Of a DNA stretch of 64,000 bases, positions 8,757 through 19,115 are shown one piece after another. Numbering within the stretch: the stretch's first letter is position 1; each line of letters starts with the position of its first letter. The stretch lies in contig CANGCK010000006.1 of the NCBI GenBank assembly GCA_947452295.1, forward strand, positions 1 through 64,000, read 5' to 3'. The position numbers were made by a program, and so were the translations under genes. Below the pieces are notes generated by a model. It saw only the letters and a program-made list of their open reading frames with translations. It searched no databases and had not been told where the DNA came from. The DNA comes from Sphingobacteriia bacterium. GTDB taxonomy: Bacteria; Bacteroidota; Bacteroidia; Chitinophagales; Chitinophagaceae.

Positions 8757-9446
8757 ATGCAGTTTAAATTATTACCACTCTTCATTTTTATTGCTATTAC
8801 CGCCAATAGTCAATGCTTAACCTACAAATTATCGGCCGATGGTGATACTCTGAATTGTGTAGATATACAAGGAAAAAAACAAGGAAAATGGATTGTTCAG
8901 GTGCCTAAACTTAGGGCAGAACCTGGGTATGAAGAAGAGGGTATTTTTTTAAATGACCGAAAAGAAGGCACCTGGCGTAAATACAATTTAATGGGTGACC
9001 AATTGGCTCAAGAAAACTATAAATGGGGCAATTTACATGGTAAATGCTATTATTTCACCATTTCCGGATTAGAACATGAAGAAAACTGGAGAGCGGTAAA
9101 TCCCAATAAAATATTTGACACCATTGATGTACAAGATCTTAAGGATCCCAACAAATATGAAAAAGTTATTGTAAAAACAGATGGCACTTCATTAAAACAC
9201 GGTATTTGGAAGTATTATAATCCTGCAACAGGGGCTTTGTTAGATACCCAAGAATACTTCATGAATCAGTTAAAATCTGCCGAAGACAACGAAAATGATT
9301 ACATGCCTCCTGTAAAGCCCAATTCACCAATGCAGAAAACAGACAGTGCTGGAAACAAAAAAGGCCCTACTAAAGAAATAATAGAGTTTGAAAAGAAAAT
9401 GGGCAAAAAGAAAAATGCCAAAGTTCAAGACGGACGCACTTTCTAA
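8757..9446 (+). CDS. Exported MORN-like repeat protein
   Basis: A 229-residue protein with a signal peptide (MQFKLLPLFIFIAITANSQ). The start at 8757 was preferred over an upstream in-frame ATG at 8727 because it begins directly at the signal sequence. It contains repeats of the type GKxxGxW, such as GKKQGKW, DRKEGTW, NLHGKCYYF and KHGIWKYY, typical of MORN/YwqK-like proteins. The C-terminal 50 residues are lysine- and acid-rich and probably disordered. The function is unknown; such repeats usually form beta-hairpin surfaces for protein or membrane contact. Confidence 0.75.
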   Translation: MQFKLLPLFIFIAITANSQCLTYKLSADGDTLNCVDIQGKKQGKWIVQVPKLRAEPGYEEEGIFLNDRKEGTWRKYNLMGDQLAQENYKWGNLHGKCYYFTISGLEHEENWRAVNPNKIFDTIDVQDLKDPNKYEKVIVKTDGTSLKHGIWKYYNPATGALLDTQEYFMNQLKSAEDNENDYMPPVKPNSPMQKTDSAGNKKGPTKEIIEFEKKMGKKKNAKVQDGRTF

Positions 9447-9459
9447 TTTATAGTATGTT

Positions 9460-10515
9460 TTAATTTGCTGTTCTCTTTTTCCAAGATTCATATATTTCTA
9501 TAAAAGTAGTCTCCAAATTTTTAGTAATCTCCCAATTTGGATAGTGGGTCTTCATTTTATCTAAATTAGAAATATAACAAATATGATCGCCTTGTCTGTT
9601 TTGATCAACATATTCATACACCATTTCTTTCCCGGAGATAGAGGAAATCAATTTAAATGCTTCTAATATAGAAATAGAATTTTCTCTTCCTCCACCAATA
9701 TTATATACCTCACTAATTCTTGGAGCTTGTATGAATTCATGGATAAAATTCACCACATCAAATGCATGAATATTGTCTCTAACTTGTTTGCCCTTATAGC
9801 CAAAAATATTGTACTTAATCCCTTCTAAGTTGCAACGAATCAAATAGCTTAAAAATCCATGCAATTCAACTCCACTATGGTTTGGTCCAGTAAGACATCC
9901 GCCTCTTAAACAACAGGTTGGCATATTAAAATACCTTCCGTACTCTTGTACCATTATATCTGCAGCAACCTTAGAAGCCCCAAATAATGAATGTTTAGAT
10001 TGATCTATTGAGAACGACTCTTTAATTCCATCGAAATAGGCGCTATCTCCATAATCGTATCGTGTTTCATGCTCAATTAAATGTAATGAATTAGGCGCAT
10101 CTCCATATACCTTATTGGTAGATAAATGAACAAATACCGTTTCTGGATTGGATAATCTATTTGCTTCCAACATATTCATCGTACCAACAGCATTTACATC
10201 AAAATCATCAAATGGCCTACTGGCAGCTAAATCATGGCTAGGCTGTGCAGCAGTATGAACTATTACATCTACTTTTTGTTGCTTAACAAACGCTATAACT
10301 GATTGCCGATCTCTAATATCAATTGAAAATGAATTGAAATTACGAAACCGCTCAGAAAGCCTTTTTAAATTCCAAGTGGTATCTCCTTTCGATCCAAAAA
10401 AATCTGCACGCATATTATTTTCAACCCCCACAACTTCATACCCTTTTTGTGCAAAAAATGTAACTACTTCACTTCCTATTAAACCTCCTGCACCTGTTAC
10501 TAATATTTTTTTCAT
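9460..10515 (-). CDS. NAD-dependent sugar epimerase, CDP-paratose 2-epimerase-like (extended SDR)
   Basis: This 351-residue extended short-chain dehydrogenase has the NAD motif TGAGGLIG (7-14) and the STNKVYGD segment (132-139) shared with CDP-paratose/CDP-tyvelose 2-epimerase. It also has the KQVRDNIHA segment common in nucleotide-sugar epimerases. It probably interconverts a nucleotide sugar for surface polysaccharide. The usual catalytic YxxxK reads FGASK (Phe178, Lys182), so the active-site tyrosine is replaced by phenylalanine; I recall this as a feature of a subset of related proteins. It lies 12 bases downstream of mqnA on the same strand and may be co-transcribed with it, with no obvious functional link. 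Substrate unproven. Confidence 0.75.
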   Translation of the reverse strand: MKKILVTGAGGLIGSEVVTFFAQKGYEVVGVENNMRADFFGSKGDTTWNLKRLSERFRNFNSFSIDIRDRQSVIAFVKQQKVDVIVHTAAQPSHDLAASRPFDDFDVNAVGTMNMLEANRLSNPETVFVHLSTNKVYGDAPNSLHLIEHETRYDYGDSAYFDGIKESFSIDQSKHSLFGASKVAADIMVQEYGRYFNMPTCCLRGGCLTGPNHSGVELHGFLSYLIRCNLEGIKYNIFGYKGKQVRDNIHAFDVVNFIHEFIQAPRISEVYNIGGGRENSISILEAFKLISSISGKEMVYEYVDQNRQGDHICYISNLDKMKTHYPNWEITKNLETTFIEIYESWKKRTAN

Positions 10516-10527
10516 TGATTGATTGTT

Positions 10528-11280
10528 TTAACCCTTTAATTGTTCCAATTTATTTAAAAATAATTTCAACCCTTCTCTTTTTTCTTTTGTAAAAGTATAA
10601 CTCAAGTTTTGGGTGAAATATTTTTCAATATCATATCCTTCATAATTAACTGTAGTTAATACCTCTTTGATGTGATTAACCCCAAAAGCATTCGCCGCAT
10701 TAAATTCTTCCAAAAATAATTCATCCAACGATTTATTGGCTACCCAAGCAGCAAATACAAAAGGCAAACCGGTATGCAATTTCCATGCGGCTCCTAAATC
10801 GTACATATATTCAGATAGTTTAATTTGCTCCAGAGCCCTATCACCAATTACAACAGCCGCAGTTGTACCTTTTATTTTGCTTCGAAAATCAAGGGTTGCT
10901 TCTACAAAATTCACTTCTTTATTCCAGAATTCTTTTAATAATATTTTAGCAAGATTTACAGAAGTTCTGCTTTGATAATCCAGTAAAATAGTGTCGACTT
11001 CTACCAATGGTACTTCACTGAAAATTGCAACAGAAACAACCTCGTTTTCTGTACCAATACAATAATCAGTAACAATTTGAGCATCTTGTATTTTCGGTAT
11101 CATTGCTACCGGAATTAAACCAATGTCTATTTCATTACACAAGAGTTTTTCTGCAATTTTTGATGGATAATCTTCAATCAAAGTAATACGATCCATTAAT
11201 GCTTCAGATTGTTTCAATCCAAACAATAATGGACGTGTATTTAAATAACTTACTGCACCAACGCTTATTCTCTTGTTCAA
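10528..11280 (-). CDS. mqnA: Chorismate dehydratase MqnA (futalosine pathway of menaquinone synthesis)
   Basis: The N-terminus (KRISVGAVSYLNTRPLLFG) is the hallmark of MqnA, which dehydrates chorismate to 3-enolpyruvylbenzoate, the first step of futalosine-route menaquinone synthesis. The fold is like a periplasmic binding protein but there is no signal peptide. I placed the start at the TTG codon at 11280 (250 residues, MNKRISVGAV...), which matches the family N-terminus. A GTG start at 11316 would add 12 residues and put the start codon 3 bases from that of divergent purB, leaving no room for leaders. Other mqn genes are not in this window. Confidence 0.88.
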   Translation of the reverse strand: MNKRISVGAVSYLNTRPLLFGLKQSEALMDRITLIEDYPSKIAEKLLCNEIDIGLIPVAMIPKIQDAQIVTDYCIGTENEVVSVAIFSEVPLVEVDTILLDYQSRTSVNLAKILLKEFWNKEVNFVEATLDFRSKIKGTTAAVVIGDRALEQIKLSEYMYDLGAAWKLHTGLPFVFAAWVANKSLDELFLEEFNAANAFGVNHIKEVLTTVNYEGYDIEKYFTQNLSYTFTKEKREGLKLFLNKLEQLKG

Positions 11281-11286
11281 TTCTGT

Positions 11287-11294
11287 TACTTTTG
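11287..11294 (+). promoter_or_regulatory. Candidate -7 box for purB
   Basis: TACTTTTG matches TAnnTTTG exactly and ends 25 bases before the purB ATG. No clear TTTG lies 19 bases upstream, so only the -7 half is supported. It lies inside the longer possible reading frame of mqnA, which is one more reason to prefer the shorter mqnA start. Confidence 0.45.
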
Positions 11295-11319
11295 TGCAAA
11301 GAAACGAATATAACACAAT

Positions 11320-12666
11320 ATGGAACTGAACAACTTAACAGCAATTTCTCCCATCGATGGTAGATATAGAAGTAAAACCAGTCAATTAGATGAGTTTTTT
11401 TCTGAATATGCACTTATAAAATACAGAGTTTTAATAGAAATTCAGTATTTTTTATTCCTCGCAGACCAACGTTTCTTTAAATTACCAGCCAAAGCAAGAC
11501 AGCATTTAACCAATGTAATTGAAGAATTTAACATTGATGATGCTACAAGAATTAAACAATTAGAGGCTGTAACCAACCACGATGTAAAAGCAGTTGAATA
11601 TTTCTTAAAAGAACAAGTAGAGAAAGCCGGCATCGGACACCTAAAAGAATGGATTCATTTTGGATTAACCTCTCAAGACATCAATAATACAGCCATTCCT
11701 TTGAGTTGGAAACATGCTATGGAACATGATTATCTACCCGCATTAATGAATCTTAAAAATACTATTTACCAATTAGCTCTTCAATGGAAAAACATCCCAA
11801 TGTTGGCAAAAACCCATGGTCAACCTGCTTCACCCACCAAGTTAGGAAAGGAATTCATGGTTTTTGTTGAGCGTATCGATCATCAAATAGCGTTATTTAG
11901 TCACATCCCTTACGCTGCTAAATTTGGCGGGGCTACTGGTAATTTCAACGCACATAAAATAGCGTTTCCTAAAAAAAATTGGATTGAATTGGGCAATCTA
12001 TTTGTAGAAGAATCATTGGGATTGCAAAGAATGCAATTCACCACACAAATAGAACATTATGACTCATTGGCAGCACACTTCGATAACATTAAAAGAATAA
12101 ATAATATTTTAATTGATTTGTGTAGAGATATATGGACCTACATCAGTATGGATTATTTTAAGCAACAAACAAAAAAAGGAGAAGTTGGTTCTTCTGCAAT
12201 GCCCCATAAGGTAAACCCAATTGACTTTGAAAATGCTGAAGGAAATTTAGGCCTAGCCAATGGAATCCTAGAAAACATCAGCAGTAAATTGCCAATAAGT
12301 AGATTGCAGCGAGATTTAACAGATTCAACCGTATTAAGGAATATAGGGGTTCCAATGGCTCATATTAGTATTTCCATTCAATCTCTTCAAAAAGGGCTAT
12401 CTAAACTAATCCTTAATGAAGTTGCAATTAAAAATGACTTAGAGAATAATTGGGCTGTAGTTGCCGAAGCTATACAAACAATACTTAGAAGAGAAAATTA
12501 CCCCAACCCTTACGAAGCTTTAAAGCAATTAACAAGGGGCAAATCTCAAATCAATAAACAAACGATTCACGCTTTTATTAATGGATTAAAAATAACAGCC
12601 GTTTTAAAAAAAGAGCTAAAATCAATTACCCCTGCAAATTACACTGGAGTAAACCCTGAATTTTAG
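11320..12666 (+). CDS. purB: Adenylosuccinate lyase
   Basis: This 448-residue enzyme of the fumarase/aspartase superfamily cleaves adenylosuccinate to AMP and fumarate, and SAICAR to AICAR, in purine synthesis. It carries the superfamily signature GSSAMPHKVNP (290-300) with the flexible-loop serines, the catalytic-region HGQPA (His166 on) and the SPIDGRY N-terminus (10-16) of the long E. coli-type PurB. It is divergent from mqnA and is followed 92 bases later by tamB on the same strand. Confidence 0.96.
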   Translation: MELNNLTAISPIDGRYRSKTSQLDEFFSEYALIKYRVLIEIQYFLFLADQRFFKLPAKARQHLTNVIEEFNIDDATRIKQLEAVTNHDVKAVEYFLKEQVEKAGIGHLKEWIHFGLTSQDINNTAIPLSWKHAMEHDYLPALMNLKNTIYQLALQWKNIPMLAKTHGQPASPTKLGKEFMVFVERIDHQIALFSHIPYAAKFGGATGNFNAHKIAFPKKNWIELGNLFVEESLGLQRMQFTTQIEHYDSLAAHFDNIKRINNILIDLCRDIWTYISMDYFKQQTKKGEVGSSAMPHKVNPIDFENAEGNLGLANGILENISSKLPISRLQRDLTDSTVLRNIGVPMAHISISIQSLQKGLSKLILNEVAIKNDLENNWAVVAEAIQTILRRENYPNPYEALKQLTRGKSQINKQTIHAFINGLKITAVLKKELKSITPANYTGVNPEF

Positions 12667-12758
12667 CAGCTTTTCAATAAAAAAGATTCATTACCTTTTT
12701 TGGTATTGTATTTGTTATACAAGTACGATAGTTTAATTTTAATGATAAATTGGGTTAA

Positions 12759-15700
12759 TTGAAGCGGATTTTAAACATCATACGCAGAACTTTACTAATA
12801 ATAATCGCTTTTATTTTATTGGTGTTTTTTGTATTGCAAACAGATTATGTGCAAAACAAACTATTAACCATTGCTACCCATAAGCTCTCAACTACCTTAA
12901 GAACTGAAGTTAAAATAAAACACATAAGCCTTTCATTTTTCAATAAGTTGAATATGGAGGGTACACTAATAAGGGATCGAAAAAAAGATACCCTACTTTA
13001 TGCGGGAAGTTTAATTGTAAACATTAGTGATTGGTTCTTTTTAAAAGATAAAGCTACTCTTAAATACATAGGTCTTGAAGATGCAGTTATTAAGCTACAA
13101 AGAAAAGACTCGGTATGGAATTACCAATTTATTGCCGATCAATTTAGTTCATCAACCCCTAAAAAGAAATCCACTAATAACAATATCAAAATTGATCTTC
13201 AAAAAATAGCACTCAAAAATATTCATTTGCTGAAAAACGACTTGTGGACAGGAGATATTATTGACGCAAAACTAGCTGGATTAATTATAGATGTAGAACA
13301 AATTAACTTCAATAACAGTAATATCATTTTAAATAATATTGAATTAAATAAACCCTACGTTACTTTATTGAGCTTAGACCCACTTCGCCCCAAGCACCTC
13401 AAAAAAAGACACAACCCACTTGCCGATACTGGATTGTATTACAATGAAGGTAGATTATTTATTTCTGCAAAAAATATACATATAAATAATGGAAATTTAA
13501 ACATAGAAGGAGATTTAGGCAGACCTATCCCCTATTTCGATGGTGCACATATTCAACTATCTCGTTTAAATGGTACAATAACAGATTTTAAATTTAAAGA
13601 AGATACCATTACTGCGCAAGTAAATTTGTCGACCAAAGACAGATCTGGTTTTGAATTAAAAAAATTAAAAACAAAGTTTAGGTTAACTCCGCAAATCATG
13701 GAGCTGGCTGAGCTGGATTTAAGAACCAGTAAGAGCAGGTTAACCAATTACTATGCAATGAAATTTAATGAGTTCAATGATGATTTCAATGAATATATTG
13801 ATAGTGTAGTAATGGTGGCGCATTTCACCAATTCGATGGTAAGCAGCGACGATATTGCTTACTTTGCTCCAGAATTAACTTCATGGAATAAAGTGGCGCT
13901 AATTGGAGGAGATTTTGAAGGTACAGTAGCAAATTTTACAGTAACCCATTTTAATGCAAAAATAGGCACCACTACTTCTTTGTATGGAACGCTGAATATG
14001 AAAGGGCTGCCATATATTAATCAAACATCGATTAATTTCAACAACGGCACATTAAATACAACTGCATATGATTTAGGATTTTTCTTTCCTACTCTAAGAA
14101 ATATTGAGCAACCAAATTTGGCTGCACTTGGACAAATATTCTACAGAGGCAACTTCAATGGAACCATTCAAGATTTTAGAACGAAAGGAGTTTTTTCTAC
14201 ACAATTGGGGGGATTACAAACCGATATAAGTATGAAACTCCCTACAATTGGTGAACCAACTTATTCGGGAAAATTAGAAGCAGTGAGATTTAATGCTGGA
14301 AAATTTTTAGGCGTAGACCAATTGGGGTTGTTGGATTTTAATGGACTTATTACTGGAAGTAGTTTTAACATAGATAAGATAAAAACAAAATTAGATGGAA
14401 CTATATCATCCATAGAATACAAAAATTATCATTACACCAATATCATTACCAATGGCACACTTCAAAAAAAATATTTCAATGGTGAACTAGAAATTAGTGA
14501 TCCTAACTTAGGATTTACCGCTGAAGTAGAAATAGACTTTACTAAAACACAACCGCTATTTAATATTGTTGGAGACCTTGCAAAATCAAATTTAAGAGCG
14601 CTTAATTTTTTAACCGACAATATTGAAGTTGTAGGATTGTTAGATGCCAACTTCATTGGTAAAGATATTGACAACTTTACCGGAACCGCAAAGTTTTTAA
14701 ATGCTGTAATAAAAAACAATCAAACAAAAATAGCATTCGATTCATTAAACATTACTTCATTAATTAAAGATTCTATAAAAACAATAAGAGTTGGCAGTAA
14801 TGATTTTAATGCCATGATAGAAGGCAAGTTTAATATATTGTCGTTGCCGCCTAGCTTTCAGGCTTTTCTTTACAATTATTATCCGAGCTACATAAAATCA
14901 ATTAAACGTGCCCCACAAAACCAACAATTTAAATTCCATATAAATACGCAATACTTTGAACCCTATTTAAATTTATTTAATAAAAAAATAGTAGGGTTTA
15001 ACGATGTGTCTATCTCCGGATCTATCGATACAAAAAATAATCAACTAGGAATAAATGCATCAATCCCTTACGGAAAATTTGATAAGTATGCTGCAGCAGG
15101 TTTTGAATTAAATGGCACAGGTAATTTCGACTCACTTACCATTGGAAGTACCATAAAAATTATCGAAATAGGCGATAGCTTAAAAATGCCGAATTCTATT
15201 ATAAATATTTCATCGAAAAATGACCATTCAATTGTTTCTATAAATACAAGTGCTACCAACACATTAAACAAAGCCAACTTAAACGCAGATGTTTTTACCT
15301 TAATAGATGGTGCTAAAATTCAATTCAGGCCTTCTAACTTTATTTTAAATAGTAAAGAATGGAACATTGAAAATGGTGGTTCAATTACAATTAGAAAAGA
15401 TTTAATGAATGCCCAAAACCTAAAACTAACTCAGGGTTTTCAGGAGATATCAGTAGTACCAGGGAATGAAAAAGATGGCAAGATTAACAACTTAAACGTT
15501 TACCTTAAAAATATTATCATCGGAGATATTACTTCTCTGTTTATGAAACATCCTCGTTTTGAAGGTATTGCCACTGGTACAATTAAATTAAAAGATTTTT
15601 TTAGTAATTTATCAGCGGATGCCAATATAAAAGCGGATGGATTTACAATGGATACTGATTCAATTGGCTCGTTAAATTTAACTGCAGGGTATTTGAAAAG

Positions 15701-17540
15701 TACAGGACTTATACCATTTACTATTACTTCCCCAAACAAAGAATTTAATTTTAACGCAACCGGAAGCTATAATACCAAAGACACTTCGGGCAATGCATTA
15801 AACACCCAAATACATTTGGTTAAATCAAAAATAGGGTTCCTGCAACAATTTCTTACAGACTTATTTACAAATATTTCTGGAGAAGCAAGTGGAGATATTA
15901 CTATTAAAGGAAATCCCTCTGCACCAGATTTATTAGGCGATATCACCCTCAAACAAGCTGGACTAACAGTTAACTACACACAAGTTCATTATACAATTGA
16001 CTCTGCCTTTATACGCTTCCAGGAAGATGGTATAGATTTTGGCAAATTAACCATACAGGATAAATATTTCAATAAAGGAACAGTAGTGGGCAAACTAACT
16101 GAAAAGGGATTCAGTAACTTGGTTTTTGATTTTGATTTGAATACAGAAAAACTATTATTATTAGATACCAGACCTGTTGATAATGAACAATTTTATGGCA
16201 AAGCAATTGGTAAAGCAGCCCTTAGTTTCAAAGGGCCAGAATCAAGTTGTAAAATGACCATTGTAGCAGAGGCCAACGACAGTTCACATATTTACATTCC
16301 AAATGCAGAAAGTAAAGAGAGTGGTGCAGCCGACTTTATCGTTTTTAAACAATATGGTAAAGAAATGGAGCAGGTTAAATCTAAAAGTAATTTTAACTTA
16401 TTAGTTGATTTAGATTTAACTGCTAACAATAAAGTAAATATTGATGTTATTTTAGATGAGCTTACTGGAGATGTTATAAAAGCCATTGGGAACGGTAGAC
16501 TGAAAATAAAAGCAGGAACAGTAGATCCCTTAACTATTAAAGGTCGATATAACATTGAGAGTGGAAATTATGATTTCAATTTTCAATCTGTACTTAAAAA
16601 GAAATTCCAATTGCTACCCGATGCTGGAAATTATATTGAGTGGAACGGAGATCCATTTAAAGCAGAGCTACATATAGATGCTCAATATACTGCTGATAGA
16701 GTAACATTAAATGATTTAGTTGGGAAAAATTCGTTCAGTGGCTCAGTAAAAGGTTATCGAGGAGACGTTTATGTAATAGCATCTTTGCGCAATGAATTGA
16801 GTAAGCCCGATATTAAATTCAGGCTAGATTTCCCACAAGGAAGTCCAATTAAAAACGATAACGAATTTGCACAGTATTTAGCAAGGATTCAAAAAGATGA
16901 AAACGAAATGCTTAAGCAAGTTTCATTTTTAATAGTATTTGGTTCATTTGCACCTCCAGGTGAAAAAACATCAAATACAGGTACAAATCCTTACTCATCA
17001 ATTGGTTCAATTGGTATCAATAGCCTTTCACAAATCTTAACGAAAGAAGTAAACAAAGCCCTTTCTAACTTATTATACAAGTTAACTGGTGATAAAAGTT
17101 TACGGTTCGATCTTGGCGCATCTATGTACAATAGCTCCAATATTTTTGGTTCGGATGGCAATAGTGTTCAAGCAAATAGTAATTCATTAAGTACACGAAT
17201 GAATTTTAATTTTAAAGTAGGTAAAAGTTTATTCAACAATAATGTAGTGGTAACTTTTGGAGGCGATTTAGATTTTAATTTAGGCAATAGTTCTTCAGTG
17301 CAAAGTGGTAATTTTCAATGGCTTCCAGATTTGAATATTGAAATTGTTTTATCGAAGGATAGAAAACTAAGAGGTATTATCTTCAGTAAAAATAGCTTAG
17401 ATATAAGCGGCTCCAATTTTGGGAGGAGAAATAGACAAGGCGCCAGCATTTCATATAGACAAGATTTTGAAAGCATATTTGCAAAAAAAGAAGAAATAAT
17501 TGAAGTCCCCCCAGCAAAAGAAAATATCAATTATCAATAA
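12759..17540 (+). CDS. tamB: TamB-like translocation and assembly module protein (DUF490, AsmA-like N-terminus)
   Basis: This 1593-residue envelope protein has one N-terminal membrane helix (about 12-29) and then a very long region of short beta-strand repeats, as in AsmA/TamB lipid-bridge proteins. The C-terminal 400 residues match the TamB (DUF490) domain, with segments such as GRYNIESGNYDFNF and the terminal low-complexity barrel-contact region. TamB-type proteins span the periplasm and take part in outer-membrane protein insertion or phospholipid transfer. The start is a TTG at 12759 (KRILNIIRRTLL), because the only ATG nearby runs into a stop at once. No tamA/bamA-like partner is adjacent. 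It ends 6 bases from the convergent glycosyltransferase gene. Confidence 0.88.
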   Translation: MKRILNIIRRTLLIIIAFILLVFFVLQTDYVQNKLLTIATHKLSTTLRTEVKIKHISLSFFNKLNMEGTLIRDRKKDTLLYAGSLIVNISDWFFLKDKATLKYIGLEDAVIKLQRKDSVWNYQFIADQFSSSTPKKKSTNNNIKIDLQKIALKNIHLLKNDLWTGDIIDAKLAGLIIDVEQINFNNSNIILNNIELNKPYVTLLSLDPLRPKHLKKRHNPLADTGLYYNEGRLFISAKNIHINNGNLNIEGDLGRPIPYFDGAHIQLSRLNGTITDFKFKEDTITAQVNLSTKDRSGFELKKLKTKFRLTPQIMELAELDLRTSKSRLTNYYAMKFNEFNDDFNEYIDSVVMVAHFTNSMVSSDDIAYFAPELTSWNKVALIGGDFEGTVANFTVTHFNAKIGTTTSLYGTLNMKGLPYINQTSINFNNGTLNTTAYDLGFFFPTLRNIEQPNLAALGQIFYRGNFNGTIQDFRTKGVFSTQLGGLQTDISMKLPTIGEPTYSGKLEAVRFNAGKFLGVDQLGLLDFNGLITGSSFNIDKIKTKLDGTISSIEYKNYHYTNIITNGTLQKKYFNGELEISDPNLGFTAEVEIDFTKTQPLFNIVGDLAKSNLRALNFLTDNIEVVGLLDANFIGKDIDNFTGTAKFLNAVIKNNQTKIAFDSLNITSLIKDSIKTIRVGSNDFNAMIEGKFNILSLPPSFQAFLYNYYPSYIKSIKRAPQNQQFKFHINTQYFEPYLNLFNKKIVGFNDVSISGSIDTKNNQLGINASIPYGKFDKYAAAGFELNGTGNFDSLTIGSTIKIIEIGDSLKMPNSIINISSKNDHSIVSINTSATNTLNKANLNADVFTLIDGAKIQFRPSNFILNSKEWNIENGGSITIRKDLMNAQNLKLTQGFQEISVVPGNEKDGKINNLNVYLKNIIIGDITSLFMKHPRFEGIATGTIKLKDFFSNLSADANIKADGFTMDTDSIGSLNLTAGYLKSTGLIPFTITSPNKEFNFNATGSYNTKDTSGNALNTQIHLVKSKIGFLQQFLTDLFTNISGEASGDITIKGNPSAPDLLGDITLKQAGLTVNYTQVHYTIDSAFIRFQEDGIDFGKLTIQDKYFNKGTVVGKLTEKGFSNLVFDFDLNTEKLLLLDTRPVDNEQFYGKAIGKAALSFKGPESSCKMTIVAEANDSSHIYIPNAESKESGAADFIVFKQYGKEMEQVKSKSNFNLLVDLDLTANNKVNIDVILDELTGDVIKAIGNGRLKIKAGTVDPLTIKGRYNIESGNYDFNFQSVLKKKFQLLPDAGNYIEWNGDPFKAELHIDAQYTADRVTLNDLVGKNSFSGSVKGYRGDVYVIASLRNELSKPDIKFRLDFPQGSPIKNDNEFAQYLARIQKDENEMLKQVSFLIVFGSFAPPGEKTSNTGTNPYSSIGSIGINSLSQILTKEVNKALSNLLYKLTGDKSLRFDLGASMYNSSNIFGSDGNSVQANSNSLSTRMNFNFKVGKSLFNNNVVVTFGGDLDFNLGNSSSVQSGNFQWLPDLNIEIVLSKDRKLRGIIFSKNSLDISGSNFGRRNRQGASISYRQDFESIFAKKEEIIEVPPAKENINYQ

Positions 17541-17546
17541 CAAACT

Positions 17547-19088
17547 CTACAATATAGCTTTAGGTATGTTTATACACCCTTTAAGGCGATAAATATAGAA
17601 GTAGCGAACAGTTCCACCACAACGTATTTGGGGAAGAATTATAGGTGCTTGAATCTCTTTAAAATAAACTCCATATACTTCTTTCACATTTATCGGTAAA
17701 TTAGATGGCACTATGCAATATGCATCACTACCTATCTTTAAGTACGGACGTTTTTGGTTTAACCAAGCAAATTTGTGCAGATCTGCTAATAATCCTATAC
17801 CAATTAATGGCATTTGAGCAATAGGGCTTACATAAAATTCTAGATGACCGGCCGGAAACCAATTGTTTGCCAACAACACAGCATTGGCTCGAATTTTATT
17901 TTCAGCAATATCTTTTTTAACTATTAAAGCAAAAGATTTGCCTAATTCATTCCAACCCGACATATCCAAAGTAGGACAATATTCTCCATAGTTGGCCTTA
18001 TCCTTACTGCCAAAATTAATAGGTGATAATCTAATTAGCAATATGCCTAATATTAATACGATTGCAACTAAAAATATTGACGCTTTATTCCATATGGGGA
18101 AATCAGTTCCGCTTTTTTTATCAAGATACAAACCGCCAATAATAAACAAAGGAATAAAAGCGGGCCCCGTCCAATGAGGCAAAGTGCTGTTAAACAATGA
18201 AATACTCCAAAACACCAATAGCATTGGTATACTCATGCAGAACAACCAAACACTTGCGTTTTTTAAGGAAAATATGATTTTTTTTTTCAGTAATGAAATG
18301 ATTGCTATTAATAGTAAAATGAATATAATTGGATTCTGGTAAGCAAATTCACCCAATATTTCATTTAGAAAAGAATCCAATTTAATACCACCATGTGTTA
18401 CCCTATTTGAATGGAATTTATACGTGATAAAATTATTGGTCCAATTCCAGTAAAAAATTGGAAGCGTACCAAGAAATGATATTCCTGCGGATAGATAAAG
18501 TCGCCAATTCAATAATTCACTTCTTTTTTTAAGTAATATAAATAATCCAAATCCAGCCCATAAAAACAATGCATGTACTTTACACAATAATGCAATGCCT
18601 ATTAAAGCCCCCAACAAAAGCCAATACTTAGTTTTGGGTAAATCATTTTTACTGAATAAAATTTGAGTCATCACATACAATGATGCTGTATAAAATGGCA
18701 TTTGGGGTGAATCGGGTAAAATAAAAAAGCCAGCAATAAAGCCTGTATAAATTGATGCGGTATATATTAAGGCAGTAAACCAACCTGTACGTTCGTTTGA
18801 AAGTAAAGCGGCAATTTTAAATACAAACCAAGTAGATATAGATGCAGCAATAATGCTTCCTAACCGTAAAGAAAATTCATTTGCCCACAACAAATTAAAA
18901 CTGGTTAGTCTAATTAACAGCCCGATCATTGGAGGATGGTCAAAATGATTCCAATCTAATTGCAATGCATATGTCCAATAATATACTTCATCATTACCTA
19001 ATTCTAGTAATGGAGCAATACTCATTTTAACAATTGCAGTAATTAAAATTAGATAGCGAATTTGCTTTGTATAAGACTTAGCTGACAT
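17547..19088 (-). CDS. Integral membrane glycosyltransferase, GT39/ArnT-like (PMT_2)
   Basis: This 513-residue polytopic protein has about ten hydrophobic helices and a short soluble C-terminal part. The first periplasmic loop has the acidic pair typical of GT-C enzymes, GNDEVYYW (Asp33-Glu34), followed by HFDHPP (Asp50). These are shared with ArnT and dolichyl-phosphate-mannose:protein mannosyltransferases. It probably transfers a sugar from a polyprenyl-phosphate donor to a lipid or protein outside the inner membrane. The acceptor is unknown. It lies 27 bases upstream of aroQ on the same strand, with no functional tie evident. Confidence 0.82.
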   Translation of the reverse strand: MSAKSYTKQIRYLILITAIVKMSIAPLLELGNDEVYYWTYALQLDWNHFDHPPMIGLLIRLTSFNLLWANEFSLRLGSIIAASISTWFVFKIAALLSNERTGWFTALIYTASIYTGFIAGFFILPDSPQMPFYTASLYVMTQILFSKNDLPKTKYWLLLGALIGIALLCKVHALFLWAGFGLFILLKKRSELLNWRLYLSAGISFLGTLPIFYWNWTNNFITYKFHSNRVTHGGIKLDSFLNEILGEFAYQNPIIFILLLIAIISLLKKKIIFSLKNASVWLFCMSIPMLLVFWSISLFNSTLPHWTGPAFIPLFIIGGLYLDKKSGTDFPIWNKASIFLVAIVLILGILLIRLSPINFGSKDKANYGEYCPTLDMSGWNELGKSFALIVKKDIAENKIRANAVLLANNWFPAGHLEFYVSPIAQMPLIGIGLLADLHKFAWLNQKRPYLKIGSDAYCIVPSNLPINVKEVYGVYFKEIQAPIILPQIRCGGTVRYFYIYRLKGCINIPKAIL

Positions 19089-19115
19089 GAAAAATATTAA
19101 AATAAAATGGCGCAG

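Noticed and set aside
13553..17530. Several minus-strand open frames inside tamB
   Set aside because: Low-complexity hydrophobic shadows of the AT-rich coding strand; no starts, motifs or homology visible.
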